A stretch of 11,426 nucleotides of DNA, taken from Desulfonatronospira sp. Its GTDB lineage: Bacteria; Desulfobacterota; Desulfovibrionia; Desulfovibrionales; Desulfonatronovibrionaceae. Positions 1-7,619 of this stretch are shown here, piece by piece. Each line of letters starts with the position of its first letter. The stretch's first letter is position 1. Made by a program: the position numbers and the translations under genes. The notes under the pieces were generated by a model that did no database searches, was not told the DNA's origin, and worked only from the letters and a program-made list of their open reading frames with translations. Location of the stretch: contig PWGS01000287.1 of the NCBI GenBank assembly GCA_003554505.1, positions 1-11,426 of the forward strand, given 5' to 3'.

Positions 1-160
1 CTTTTTGTTGGATATGCAAAATATAAGCCCCGGTATGCAAGCTGCTTCTACAGGCCGGAAGAGCTCTCAAAAAGGACGCGTTTTCTTTCCAGTGCATCTT
101 TCTTCTGTCTGGCTCTGTTTCGCGAATGGTATGGAATTAGCAGAGTCAGAACAGCAGTGG

Positions 161-189
161 TCCAGGGAGGTTTATTCCCGTAGCCTGGA
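161..189 (+). repeat. Inverted repeat / possible leader hairpin
   Basis: TCCAGG (161-166) and CCTGGA (184-189) are perfectly complementary 6-bp arms around a 17-base loop. The loop contains CCCGTAGCCT at its 3' side (177-186, overlapping the arm). No T-run follows, so it is not an intrinsic terminator. It could be an RNA hairpin of the leader transcript or chance. Confidence 0.3.
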
Positions 190-290
190 GCTTATAAAAT
201 GAAACTGAAAAGGCATGAAGTACGGAAAGTTAAAGCATATCCAGCGCCTTTTTTTTCGTGATCTTTGACCGTCACGCTGAAAGCATGCTT

Positions 291-325
291 CAAAGTTTCT
301 TGATTTTCATGACAAAGTTTCAAGA
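291..325 (+). promoter_or_regulatory. Direct repeats, candidate operator
   Basis: CAAAGTTTC occurs at 291-299 and again at 313-321, a spacing of 22 bp or about two helical turns. The sequence after each copy turns the pair into an outer inverted repeat as well: TCTTGA at 298-303 and TCAAGA at 320-325. The AAGCATGCTT palindrome lies directly upstream (281-290). It sits about 80-115 bp before the activator gene, where an autoregulatory or upstream activator site would be plausible. No binding protein can be named from sequence. Confidence 0.35.
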
Positions 326-406
326 GCGGATCTAAAAGACAGCTATTCAGGATAGATGTGTCTTTTCCGGCAGCTCTCACTTACACCCTGACAGCAGGAT
401 TTGATT

Positions 407-1759
407 GTGGCCAGTATTTTGATTCATTCCAGGGATCATCAGTACGGGGAGTACTTAAAGTGCCTGGCGCAGCAGGTGGACCTGGTCCAGGATTTTCAGA
501 TTCTGGACGCTCCGTCGAAAATCCCCTTGCAGCCCGGAAACGTTCCGGGGCTGGTGGTCATGCATGCTGAAGAAGGTTGCTGTGATTATCAGGAGCCGCT
601 TGTATACAACAACAAAGTGCCGGTAATAGTGGTTGCTTCCGGCTGGGATAAGGGCCGCGGCATATCCGGTGATAATATAGTCTCTCTGGCTAAACCCCTG
701 GACGCTGTAAAGTTTGTTCAGAGTGTGCATGAATGTTGTTCGCGAAACGGCAATAATCCGGGACAGGATCGGGAGCCGGCTCAGCCATACCTCTTGGGCA
801 GCACTCCCGAAATGATGGAGTTGCGCAGGAAGATTGCCAGGGTGAGCAGTTCAGACCTTGCTGTTCTGATCTGTGGCCAGACCGGAACCGGCAAGGGAGT
901 GGCCGCTCAAGCTCTGCACAACAGTTCCAGGCAGCGGGGCAACCAGCTGCTGTACCTGAATTGTGCCAATGTCCCCAACTCCCTGCTGGAATCGGAGCTC
1001 TTCGGGTACAAGAAAGGGGCTTTCACGGGGGCGTGGCAGGATAAGCCCGGCATGTTCCAGCACGCAGGTGAGGGCACGATTTTCCTGGACGAGATATCCG
1101 AGATGTCCCCGTTCATGCAGGCCAAGCTCCTGCATGTCCTCCAGGAGAAGGAGTTCTATCCTGTAGGAAGCACGTCCAGTGTACAGATCAATTCCAGGAT
1201 AGTGGCGGCCACCAACGCGGATCTGGATGAGGCCATTTCAGCCGGGAGGTTTCGGGAGGACCTCTACTACCGGCTGGCAGTGGTCCGCCTGGATATGCCT
1301 CCACTGAGGCGGATAAAGCAGGATGTCCCCCTGATGATGCAGTATTTTCTGGACAAGTATTGCCTGGAATACAACAAGCCGGAGTTTCCCGGGCCTTCCC
1401 CGGCTCTCCTGGACCTGGTCCAGGAGTATGATTGGCCGGGAAACGTCCGGGAGCTGGAAAGCTGTGTAATGTCCCTGGTGGCCATGGAAAATGAGGACAT
1501 GGTCAGGGAGGATCTGTACCGAAAAATGCCCGCCATGCAGGAATGTTCTCCAGGCCGGTACCCGGCTTCTGCTTATCTTTCGGATAGGGAGCGCTGTTCG
1601 TCTTTGAAGGAGGCCACGGAAAAAGCTGTAATCCAGGCGGAGTCGGAGCTTATCAGCAAGGCCCTTATTCAGGCCATGGGGAAAAAAAAGCTGGCCGCTG
1701 CAGCCCTGAAGGTGAGTTACAAGTCGCTTTTGAAAAAAATAAAGGCATACAGGTTGTAA
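407..1759 (+). CDS. Sigma-54-dependent activator with degenerate receiver domain
   Basis: NtrC-family enhancer-binding protein (about 450 aa) that would remodel sigma-54 RNA polymerase using ATP. Residues 1-112 have the layout of a receiver domain (ILIHS strand, GLVVMH strand, VPVIVVAS strand, AKPLD), but His53 sits where NtrC has its phospho-acceptor Asp, and the acidic pair and conserved Thr are also missing; only Lys96-Pro97 remain. The AAA+ domain is intact: Walker A GQTGTGKG (157-164), GAFTGA sigma-54 loop (204-209), Walker B GTIFLDE (223-229), FREDLYYRL arginine region, WPGNVREL (343-350). A Fis-type helix-turn-helix fills 408-450. GTG at 407 is preferred because AGGA (396-399) is 7 nt away; the TTG at 401 is only one base from it. 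The gene ends one base before the chain-length gene, so it is probably co-transcribed with and regulates the EPS genes. The target promoter is not identified. Confidence 0.95.
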   Translation: MASILIHSRDHQYGEYLKCLAQQVDLVQDFQILDAPSKIPLQPGNVPGLVVMHAEEGCCDYQEPLVYNNKVPVIVVASGWDKGRGISGDNIVSLAKPLDAVKFVQSVHECCSRNGNNPGQDREPAQPYLLGSTPEMMELRRKIARVSSSDLAVLICGQTGTGKGVAAQALHNSSRQRGNQLLYLNCANVPNSLLESELFGYKKGAFTGAWQDKPGMFQHAGEGTIFLDEISEMSPFMQAKLLHVLQEKEFYPVGSTSSVQINSRIVAATNADLDEAISAGRFREDLYYRLAVVRLDMPPLRRIKQDVPLMMQYFLDKYCLEYNKPEFPGPSPALLDLVQEYDWPGNVRELESCVMSLVAMENEDMVREDLYRKMPAMQECSPGRYPASAYLSDRERCSSLKEATEKAVIQAESELISKALIQAMGKKKLAAAALKVSYKSLLKKIKAYRL

Positions 1760-1760
1760 A

Positions 1761-3293
1761 ATGCAAGTACCCAAAATCGAATGGCGGCCCTACCTGGATA
1801 TGTCCTTAAGAAGAAAGTGGTGGATCATTTTGCCGTTTTTTATGGTTCTGGTTTCCGGAGGGCTTTATTTCCATCTCAGTCCCAAGACCTATACGGCCTC
1901 TACGCTTATTCTGGTGGAGGCCCAGAGGGTTCCCAGGGAGTTCGTGCCCAGCACTGTAACAGTAGATTTACAATCCAGGCCGCAGACCATTTCCCAGCAG
2001 GTGCACAGCAGGACCAACCTGGAGGAGATAATTGAGCGTTTTGAGCTTTATCCTCCTCATAACGAGACTGCGCCAGACAGCATTACCGGGTTGAAAAGGA
2101 AAATCCTGACAACGGCCGGAATCAGGAGGGCCTCAGGCTACCATCAAGACCAGGAGAGCCCTTCCATGCAGCAGTTGGTGCAGAACGTGAGAAACAGGAT
2201 AGGGATAAATCTCAGGGGGCGCAATCAGGCCTTTGAGATCTCTTTTGAATGGTGGGATGCGGAAACTGCCGCCCAGGTTGCCAATGCCCTGGCTTCTCAA
2301 TTTATTGACCGCAATCTCAAGGTCAGGGAAGAAATGGCCATGGGCACCACCAGTTTTCTGGATGCCGAGGTGCAACGTCTGCAGCAGCAGTTGCAGGAAC
2401 GGGAGATAGCTCTGGAAAATTTCAAGAAGGAGAATATGGGCAGTTTGCCCAGTCAGCTCAGTTCCAACCTGAGCATACTCGAGCAGCTAAAAGAGGAAAA
2501 GGGCAGAGTGGAAGAAAGAGCTGAACAGGCAAGGCATCAGCTTACACTGATGGAAAAGGAGTCCCTTATACAGGCTCGGAATCAACTGGCCGGGAGCGAT
2601 CTATTGCTTGCTGAACCGAATCCCCGGCATTCTGAAATAGATCAGCTCAAGCAGGTACTAAGTGAGATGAGCAGCAGATATACACAGCAGCATCCGGAAA
2701 TTCAGAGATTAAATCGCCGTTTGGCCCGGCTTGAGTATGAAAAGCAGCAGGAAAAAGTTCATGAGCCGGTTGTTGTTCACGACCCGGAGATATTTGAACC
2801 GAACATGACGCGGGTTCAGCAGGAGCAGATGCAAGGGCGCATAGTAACCTACGAGAGAAGGAAACGCACTCTTGATTCCCAGATCAGGGCTTATGAGCAA
2901 AGAATAGAACAGACTTCGGGGGTGGAACTGGAACTGATGAACCTGGAGCGGGATTACAATGCGGTTAACGACCGTTTTCAGGGGCTGTTGCGCAGGAAGC
3001 TGGACGCGGAGTTAGCGGAACAGATGGAGCGCAGACAGCAAGGGGAACAGTTCCGGGTTGTAGATCCGGCCATAGCTCCAGATAGACCGTCCAGCCCGAA
3101 TGGCAAGCGCATAGCATTTTTGACTCTGATCCTTGGCCTGGGTGTTGGCGGAAGCCTCGCCTATCTCCGGGAAAGCATGGACCCCGCTTTCTACACCGCC
3201 AGCGAAGTGGAACAGGCCCTGCATCCGAATATGCTGATCTCTCTGCCTTTGGTTAAGAAGGACAAAAAAAGCAGAAAAGCAGGCCGAGGATAA
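1761..3293 (+). CDS. Polysaccharide chain-length determinant (Wzz/GNVR, exosortase-locus type)
   Basis: Inner-membrane polysaccharide co-polymerase of about 510 aa, which sets polymer length and links synthesis to export. A transmembrane helix lies at about 20-39 (WWIILPFFMVLVSGGLYF), followed by the Wzz periplasmic domain. A long Gln/Glu-rich coiled-coil region covers about 195-430. The GNVR-type segment (ELMNLERDYNAVNDRFQGLL) follows, then the Pro-rich APDRPSSPNG and a second transmembrane helix at about 450-469. The C-terminal SEVEQALHPNMLISLPLV resembles the cytoplasmic end of Wzc proteins, but there is no kinase domain; that is encoded by the next gene. The start lies one base after the activator stop, with AGG at 1751-1753, indicating translational coupling. 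Family resemblance is closest to the PEP-CTERM-locus chain-length proteins, from memory rather than a search. Confidence 0.93.
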   Translation: MQVPKIEWRPYLDMSLRRKWWIILPFFMVLVSGGLYFHLSPKTYTASTLILVEAQRVPREFVPSTVTVDLQSRPQTISQQVHSRTNLEEIIERFELYPPHNETAPDSITGLKRKILTTAGIRRASGYHQDQESPSMQQLVQNVRNRIGINLRGRNQAFEISFEWWDAETAAQVANALASQFIDRNLKVREEMAMGTTSFLDAEVQRLQQQLQEREIALENFKKENMGSLPSQLSSNLSILEQLKEEKGRVEERAEQARHQLTLMEKESLIQARNQLAGSDLLLAEPNPRHSEIDQLKQVLSEMSSRYTQQHPEIQRLNRRLARLEYEKQQEKVHEPVVVHDPEIFEPNMTRVQQEQMQGRIVTYERRKRTLDSQIRAYEQRIEQTSGVELELMNLERDYNAVNDRFQGLLRRKLDAELAEQMERRQQGEQFRVVDPAIAPDRPSSPNGKRIAFLTLILGLGVGGSLAYLRESMDPAFYTASEVEQALHPNMLISLPLVKKDKKSRKAGRG

Positions 3294-3297
3294 AATT

Positions 3298-4098
3298 ATG
3301 AGCACAGTATTCGAGCCTCTGCCCAGGGTGGAACAGGATCGGAAAGTTTCAGGTGCACAGTCCCGGGAAGTTGAGGAGCAGACCCCGGGAGGGGGGAACG
3401 GATTCTCCGAGGACCTCGTGGTGCTGAAAAGCCCAGGATCTGTGGCTGCGGAGCAGTTCCGCTTTCTGCGGGCCCAAATTATCAGACCCAAGAGCGGTGC
3501 TCCCCCCAGAACTGTTTTGATCTCCAGCTCCCTGCAGGGAGAGGGCAAAACCTTTGCTGCATGCAATCTGGCGGTAACCGTCGCCCAGGGGATGGACGAG
3601 CATGTGCTGCTGGTGGATACCGATCTGCGTAATCCCATGGTCCATAATATTTTTGGAATAGGACGCTCCCCCCGGGGGCTGGCCACCTACCTGGCCCGTA
3701 ATGAGCCCCTTTCCGCTCTGTTGCACAAATCATTCATGGATAAGCTGACCATCCTGCCCGCCGGCGAGGAGCCGGATAATCCGGCGGAGCTTCTGTCCTC
3801 TCAAAAGATGCATTCTTTCATCTCCGAGGTAAGGGACCGCTATCCGGACCGGCTGGTGATACTGGACAGCTCACCTGTTATCCTGGCTCCGGAGACAATG
3901 TCCATAGCCAACGAGGTGGATGCCGTTCTGCTTATGGTTTTAAGAGGAGCCACACCCAGGCATGTGGTCAGGGACACCATGGAGCGCATCAAACAGGAAA
4001 AGCTCAAAGGGATAATTTTCAACATGGACCGGAACATAACCAGGGCCAGGTATTACGGCTACGGATACAGCTATCGGATACGGGAGGCTGCAAAGTAG
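3298..4098 (+). CDS. CpsD-type tyrosine autokinase for EPS export
   Basis: Cytoplasmic BY-kinase of 266 aa, expected to be activated by the preceding membrane chain-length protein. Walker A SSLQGEGKT lies at 77-85, Walker A' VLLVDTDLRNP at 103-113, and Walker B LVILDSSPV at 186-194. The C-terminus carries a tyrosine cluster (Tyr252, 253, 255, 257 and 259, in RYYGYGYSYR), the usual autophosphorylation site of this family. The first 40 residues look unstructured and Gly/Glu-rich. ATG at 3298 has GAGGA at 3286-3290, 7 nt upstream, and follows the previous stop by only 4 nt. Kinase and activator are split into two proteins, as in Firmicutes CpsC/CpsD and in exosortase-linked EPS loci, rather than fused as in E. 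coli Wzc. Confidence 0.94.
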   Translation: MSTVFEPLPRVEQDRKVSGAQSREVEEQTPGGGNGFSEDLVVLKSPGSVAAEQFRFLRAQIIRPKSGAPPRTVLISSSLQGEGKTFAACNLAVTVAQGMDEHVLLVDTDLRNPMVHNIFGIGRSPRGLATYLARNEPLSALLHKSFMDKLTILPAGEEPDNPAELLSSQKMHSFISEVRDRYPDRLVILDSSPVILAPETMSIANEVDAVLLMVLRGATPRHVVRDTMERIKQEKLKGIIFNMDRNITRARYYGYGYSYRIREAAK

Positions 4099-4113
4099 CC
4101 ATGCAGGTAAAAG

Positions 4114-5508
4114 ATGTTAAAATTTTTCCGCAAGTACTATCCTGTACGAGGGCTGCTTTTTTTTCTGGGAGAAAGCGGGCTGATCTGTTTGAGCATATGG
4201 CTGGCCATACATACGTTCTACTCCGGACAGATGTACCTGGATCCGGAGACCAGGCATGTATGGGCCCGGATACTGCCTATAGTCTTTCTGATTCAGCTAA
4301 GCCTTTATTATCACGACTTATATAATTTCCGGGTCAAGAAAAGGACCCTCGAGATCAGCATACGCATAATCCAGGCCATAGGAGTTGCCTTTATCGGCCT
4401 GGCCGTACTGTATTATCTTTTCCCCTCACTGATCCTGAAAGGAGGCGTTTTTTTCGTAGGCCTTTTTATTCTGGTCCTTTTTCTGGTTTCCTGGAGGCTT
4501 ATCTACCAGTTCTTATGCCAGCACCATCTCTGGAATGAAAGGATTCTGCTGATAGGGGGGGGCAGACTGGCCTCCCTCATCGGCGAGGAGATCAGCTCCA
4601 ACCTGGATTCCGGATATGTGGTAAAGGCGGTTTTTTCCAATCCGGGAGATTCCGGTCTGGCTGAAAGGCTTAATGCAGAAAGGTACAATGGCTACGATGA
4701 ACTTTGCGAATATGCCCTGGCCAACGGAATCAGAAAGATAGTGGTGGCCCTGGAGGAGCGGAGAGGGGGGTCGCCGGTGCAGGCCCTGCTGGACTGCAGG
4801 ATGCAGGGGATAAAGGTCTTTGAGGGGTACTCCTTTTACGAGGTCCTGAGCGGCAGGATACTGGCCCGAAACACCCCGCCCAGCTGGCTGATATTCTCCG
4901 ACGGCTTCCGCAGATACAGGATTACTGTCTGGAGCAAACGGGCAGCGGATATCTGCCTTGCTTCCCTGGGAATTGTTGTCAGTCTTCCACTGCAGCTGGG
5001 AATAGGCATCCTGGTCAGAATAACTTCCCCGGGGCCGGTTTTGTATAAGCAGTCCAGGGTGGGTCAGAAGGAGAAGACTTTCCAGGTGATCAAGTTCAGG
5101 ACCATGCGCCGGGATGCCGAGGAGCAGAGAGGAGCGGTCTGGGCGGAGGAAAGGGATCCCAGAATTACCGCCGCGGGCGGTTTGCTCAGGAAACTGCGGC
5201 TGGACGAGCTGCCCCAGTTCTGGAACGTCCTCAAAGGGGAAATGAGCTTTGTCGGCCCCAGGCCGGAGAGGCCGGAATTTGTGGGACAGCTCAAAAAAAG
5301 GCTTCCCTACTACGGGGAGAGGCACACGGTTAAGCCGGGCATTACCGGGTGGGCCCAGGTCAATTACGGTTACGGGGCCTCGGAGGAGGATGCCCTGCGC
5401 AAGCTGGAGTACGATCTGTTCTACATCAAGAATCTCTCCCTGGTTTTAGATCTCTATATAGTTCTCAAGACTATAAAGATCGTGCTGGTGGGACATGGGG
5501 CCAGGTGA
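4114..5508 (+). CDS. Initiating undecaprenyl-phosphate sugar-phosphate transferase
   Basis: Polyprenol phosphohexose transferase of 464 aa that starts each repeat unit by moving a sugar phosphate from a nucleotide sugar to undecaprenyl phosphate in the inner membrane. The N-terminal half has about four hydrophobic helices (about 12-35, 52-68, 84-106, 110-130), then a Rossmann-like domain beginning ILLIGGGRLASLIGEEI (144-160). The C-terminal bacterial sugar transferase domain starts at KRAADICLASLG (275-286), with a hydrophobic segment. It contains KFRTMRRDAEE, the catalytic Asp-Glu in LDELPQFWNVLKGEMSFVG (DE at 364-365), GPRPERPEF, and KPGITGWAQVNYGYG (407-421). Length and layout match WbaP/EpsE-like enzymes of exosortase loci. 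ATG at 4114 has AGG at 4105-4107, 6 nt away, and lies 15 nt after the kinase stop. The sugar transferred cannot be read from sequence; the nearby epimerase makes an N-acetylhexosamine or its phosphate plausible. Confidence 0.95.
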   Translation: MLKFFRKYYPVRGLLFFLGESGLICLSIWLAIHTFYSGQMYLDPETRHVWARILPIVFLIQLSLYYHDLYNFRVKKRTLEISIRIIQAIGVAFIGLAVLYYLFPSLILKGGVFFVGLFILVLFLVSWRLIYQFLCQHHLWNERILLIGGGRLASLIGEEISSNLDSGYVVKAVFSNPGDSGLAERLNAERYNGYDELCEYALANGIRKIVVALEERRGGSPVQALLDCRMQGIKVFEGYSFYEVLSGRILARNTPPSWLIFSDGFRRYRITVWSKRAADICLASLGIVVSLPLQLGIGILVRITSPGPVLYKQSRVGQKEKTFQVIKFRTMRRDAEEQRGAVWAEERDPRITAAGGLLRKLRLDELPQFWNVLKGEMSFVGPRPERPEFVGQLKKRLPYYGERHTVKPGITGWAQVNYGYGASEEDALRKLEYDLFYIKNLSLVLDLYIVLKTIKIVLVGHGAR

Positions 5509-5582
5509 GGGACTGAGCGGGAATGGTGAATTTTATCAGATGGCGGATAGTTGCCGTTTAAACACCAAAAAGGAGAAACGTG

Positions 5583-6164
5583 ATGCGTGGGCTACATCCG
5601 ATGAGGTGGATTGCTTGCTTGATGGGCGCGATGTTGTTTTGTCTGTCATCTGGTCCGGTTCAGGCGGAGGACCAGGATGATTATTACGTTATCGGAAAAG
5701 GTGATTTCTTAAAGATTGTGGTCTGGAAAGAGCCCGAGCTCAGCAGCCAGGTGAGGGTGCGGGTGGACGGCAGGATCAGCATGCCCCTGGTGGACGATGT
5801 ACTGGCCGCCGGCATGACCCCTCTGGAACTCAAGGAAGTAGTTACCGACAGGCTGGCTGAATTCATCGAGATCCCCGAAGTGACAGTGATTGTCCAGGAT
5901 CAGATCAGCAAGTCCTATTATGTCCTGGGTGAGGTGAGGCAACAGGGCGAGTTCGCACTGGAGAAGGATCTGACTGTCATGCAGGCCATAACCCGGGCCC
6001 AGGGCTTTACCGAGTGGGCGAACAAGAGGAACCTGATCCTTTTCCGGCAAAGCGGGGACAGGGAGGAAAGGATTGACATCAATTACCGGGATATAGTTGC
6101 CGGTTCAGCCCCGGAGCAGAACTTTCGGATCCAGCCCGGAGATACACTGGTCGTTCCCCACTGA
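5583..6164 (+). CDS. Short periplasmic polysaccharide export protein (OPX)
   Basis: Wza-family export protein of 193 aa. A signal peptide is seen at about 1-28, ending GPVQA before EDQ. Cys20 is preceded by LF, not a good lipobox, so the protein is probably not a lipoprotein. The Poly_export domain covers about 33-105 (YYVIGKGDFLKIVVWKEPEL, RVDGRISMPLVDDV). One SLBB domain follows at about 110-160 (KSYYVLGEVRQQGEFALEKD, then AITRAQGF). The chain ends at GDTLVVPH, right after these domains. It has no C-terminal amphipathic helix, which in Wza forms the outer-membrane pore, and only one SLBB domain. It must therefore rely on another protein to cross the outer membrane; the adjacent beta-barrel is the obvious candidate. 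ATG 5583 is chosen over GTG 5580 because AGGAG at 5571-5575 is 7 nt from the ATG. A 74-nt gap separates it from the transferase. Confidence 0.93.
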   Translation: MRGLHPMRWIACLMGAMLFCLSSGPVQAEDQDDYYVIGKGDFLKIVVWKEPELSSQVRVRVDGRISMPLVDDVLAAGMTPLELKEVVTDRLAEFIEIPEVTVIVQDQISKSYYVLGEVRQQGEFALEKDLTVMQAITRAQGFTEWANKRNLILFRQSGDREERIDINYRDIVAGSAPEQNFRIQPGDTLVVPH

Positions 6165-6225
6165 GTCCACACCACGCGCTTGACGCATTGTGTAAAGAAA
6201 ATAAGCCAAACAGGAAGGGCCTGAA

Positions 6226-7524
6226 ATGCGATACTTATTTATTTCTTTAGGCGTGTTTTGTATTTTGGCTGGAACCTTCCGGAGCGCCTCGGCGGACCTG
6301 GTCTGGACCCTGACTCCGGAAGCCTGGATACAGCAGGAATATACGGACAACCTCTTTCTGGACAAAGACAGCAAGGAGTCGGACTGGATAACCGTGGTAG
6401 GCATTGGAGCAGAGCTGGAGGCCCTGGGCAGGACAGGAGGGATGACTCTTGGTTATCGCCCCAGCTATTCCATGTATTATGACAATGATGAATTCGATAC
6501 ATTGCGTCACAACGCCGATCTTGACCTGTGGAAGGATCTCAGGAGGAATCTCAGGTGGTCCCTTACCAACTCCTTTGAGCACAGGGAGTACACCCAGGAT
6601 ATTTCCAGATTTATTGAGGATGAAGAGCTGATTGACCCTGAAGAGAGTCTGAGACGGGGACTGGAACCCCGCTCCATTAATTATGCCCGGACCAGGCTGG
6701 ATTACCGCTTCGGGCCCAGGGACACGGCTTACGTCCAGTACGGCCTGCGGCATGAGTGGAACGACAACCCCGGCGAGGAGGACAGCGTGATCAATATGCC
6801 CCGGGCCGGAGCAACCTACTGGTTCAACAGGATCTACGGCATGGAGGCGGCTGCCGGGTACACCCACGGCAGGTACGACGAGTCCGAGAACGTGAACAAC
6901 TGGGACGGCAGGACAAGGCTAATGCGCAACTTTACCAGACACCTGGACGGCTATGTGCAATACAGGCACAGCCATGTCCGCTACAGCGGGGACAGATCCG
7001 GCTATACTCTTTACGAGCCATCAACCGGTATCTCCTACCGCTTTGCCCCGGACGGGCGCCTGGATGCGGGACTGGGCTATTATTACCGGGATAAGGAGGA
7101 CAACCGCAGCGATGACGGGGTGGTATTCAACACGGATATATACAAGACCTGGGAGCAGAGACGTTCCAGTTTTACCATGCGCGGGGGAAGCGGCGCCACC
7201 CAGACATTCCTGGGTACGGACGCTCAGGGCTTTACCCTTTATTACCGCGGCGGAGCGGTTTACAGCTATGCCCTGAGAAAGGACCTGGACTGGGATATAT
7301 CCGCGGACTACCGCCGCTACATTTACAAGGACCGGGATCCGGAGCGCAGGGACAATCTCTACAGGGCTGGTACCGGTCTGAGCTATATGTGGACCAGGGA
7401 TGTCAGCGTGGGCGTAAACTACAATCACCGCAGGGTGGATTCCAACATACGGGCAGAGGAATACTACGAGAACCGCGGAACCCTGAGCGTTACCTGGAGA
7501 CCCCGGGGCTGGAGGCTTGATTAG
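6226..7524 (+). CDS. Outer-membrane beta-barrel protein of the EPS/exosortase locus
   Basis: A 432-aa protein with a clear signal peptide (1-23, ending FRSASA before DLVW). The mature chain is rich in Tyr, Trp, Arg and Asp, with many short alternating strands and turns (for example WIQQEYTDNLFLDKDSKESD, YRPSYSMYYDNDEFD, AYVQYGLRHEW, SVGVNYNHRRVDSN). The YTDNLFL start and overall design match the beta-barrel proteins often annotated as PEP-CTERM-system-associated or EpsL-like. The last strand-like segment, GTLSVTWRP, is followed by a short tail, so the usual terminal aromatic is not at the exact C-terminus. AGGAAGG at 6212-6218 lies 7 nt before the ATG. Its position directly after a short OPX protein suggests it is the outer-membrane conduit for the polymer (inference). 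No enzymatic motif is seen. Confidence 0.88.
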   Translation: MRYLFISLGVFCILAGTFRSASADLVWTLTPEAWIQQEYTDNLFLDKDSKESDWITVVGIGAELEALGRTGGMTLGYRPSYSMYYDNDEFDTLRHNADLDLWKDLRRNLRWSLTNSFEHREYTQDISRFIEDEELIDPEESLRRGLEPRSINYARTRLDYRFGPRDTAYVQYGLRHEWNDNPGEEDSVINMPRAGATYWFNRIYGMEAAAGYTHGRYDESENVNNWDGRTRLMRNFTRHLDGYVQYRHSHVRYSGDRSGYTLYEPSTGISYRFAPDGRLDAGLGYYYRDKEDNRSDDGVVFNTDIYKTWEQRRSSFTMRGGSGATQTFLGTDAQGFTLYYRGGAVYSYALRKDLDWDISADYRRYIYKDRDPERRDNLYRAGTGLSYMWTRDVSVGVNYNHRRVDSNIRAEEYYENRGTLSVTWRPRGWRLD

Positions 7525-7525
7525 T

Positions 7526-7558
7526 TTTCATCCGGAAAGAAAGATTTTCCGGATGAAA
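7526..7558 (+). repeat. Perfect 13-bp hairpin between beta-barrel and epimerase genes
   Basis: TTTCATCCGGAAA (7526-7538) and TTTCCGGATGAAA (7546-7558) form a perfect 13-bp stem with a 7-nt loop (GAAAGAT), beginning two bases after the stop codon at 7522-7524. The following bases are GCGAACTAAAGG, with no T-run, so it is not a standard intrinsic terminator on this strand. It may stabilise or process the mRNA 3' end of the upstream gene, partly attenuate transcription, or be a protein-binding palindrome. Confidence 0.7.
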
Positions 7559-7619
7559 GCGAACTAAAGGCATGTTGATTATATGTTCGAAGCACCTGTT
7601 GCGAGCATGGGTATTAGTC

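Larger units (their letters stand above)
1..406. other. Upstream leader region without a convincing gene
   Basis: No gene is recognisable in these 406 bases. A frame open from the left edge ends with TGA at 200-202. It has no recognisable motif and only TTG or poorly placed ATG starts, so I do not call it. Structure that can be seen: an inverted repeat TCCAGG/CCTGGA (161-166 and 184-189), a perfect 10-bp palindrome AAGCATGCTT (281-290), and the direct repeat CAAAGTTTC at 291-299 and 313-321. No good -35/-10 pair or -24/-12 element was found by eye. The promoter of the locus is presumably here or further upstream. Confidence 0.5.

Noticed and set aside
32..45. GG-N10-GC sigma-54-like site
   Set aside because: Several mismatches to TGGCAC-N5-TTGC outside the GG/GC core and about 360 bp from the gene.
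2..202. Frame open from the left edge, ending TGA at 200-202
   Set aside because: No recognisable motif, no supported start, unremarkable codon pattern; the tail of an upstream gene cannot be excluded.
208..256. AAAAGGC/GCCTTTT with T8 as a terminator of an upstream gene
   Set aside because: The stem has only 3 GC pairs and a 31-nt loop; too weak without other support.
401..406. TTG start for the sigma-54 activator
   Set aside because: Only one base separates it from AGGA; GTG 407 has normal spacing and places His53 at the NtrC Asp54 region.
6180..6208. TTGACG as a -35 box before the beta-barrel gene
   Set aside because: No acceptable -10 hexamer at 16-18 bp spacing.
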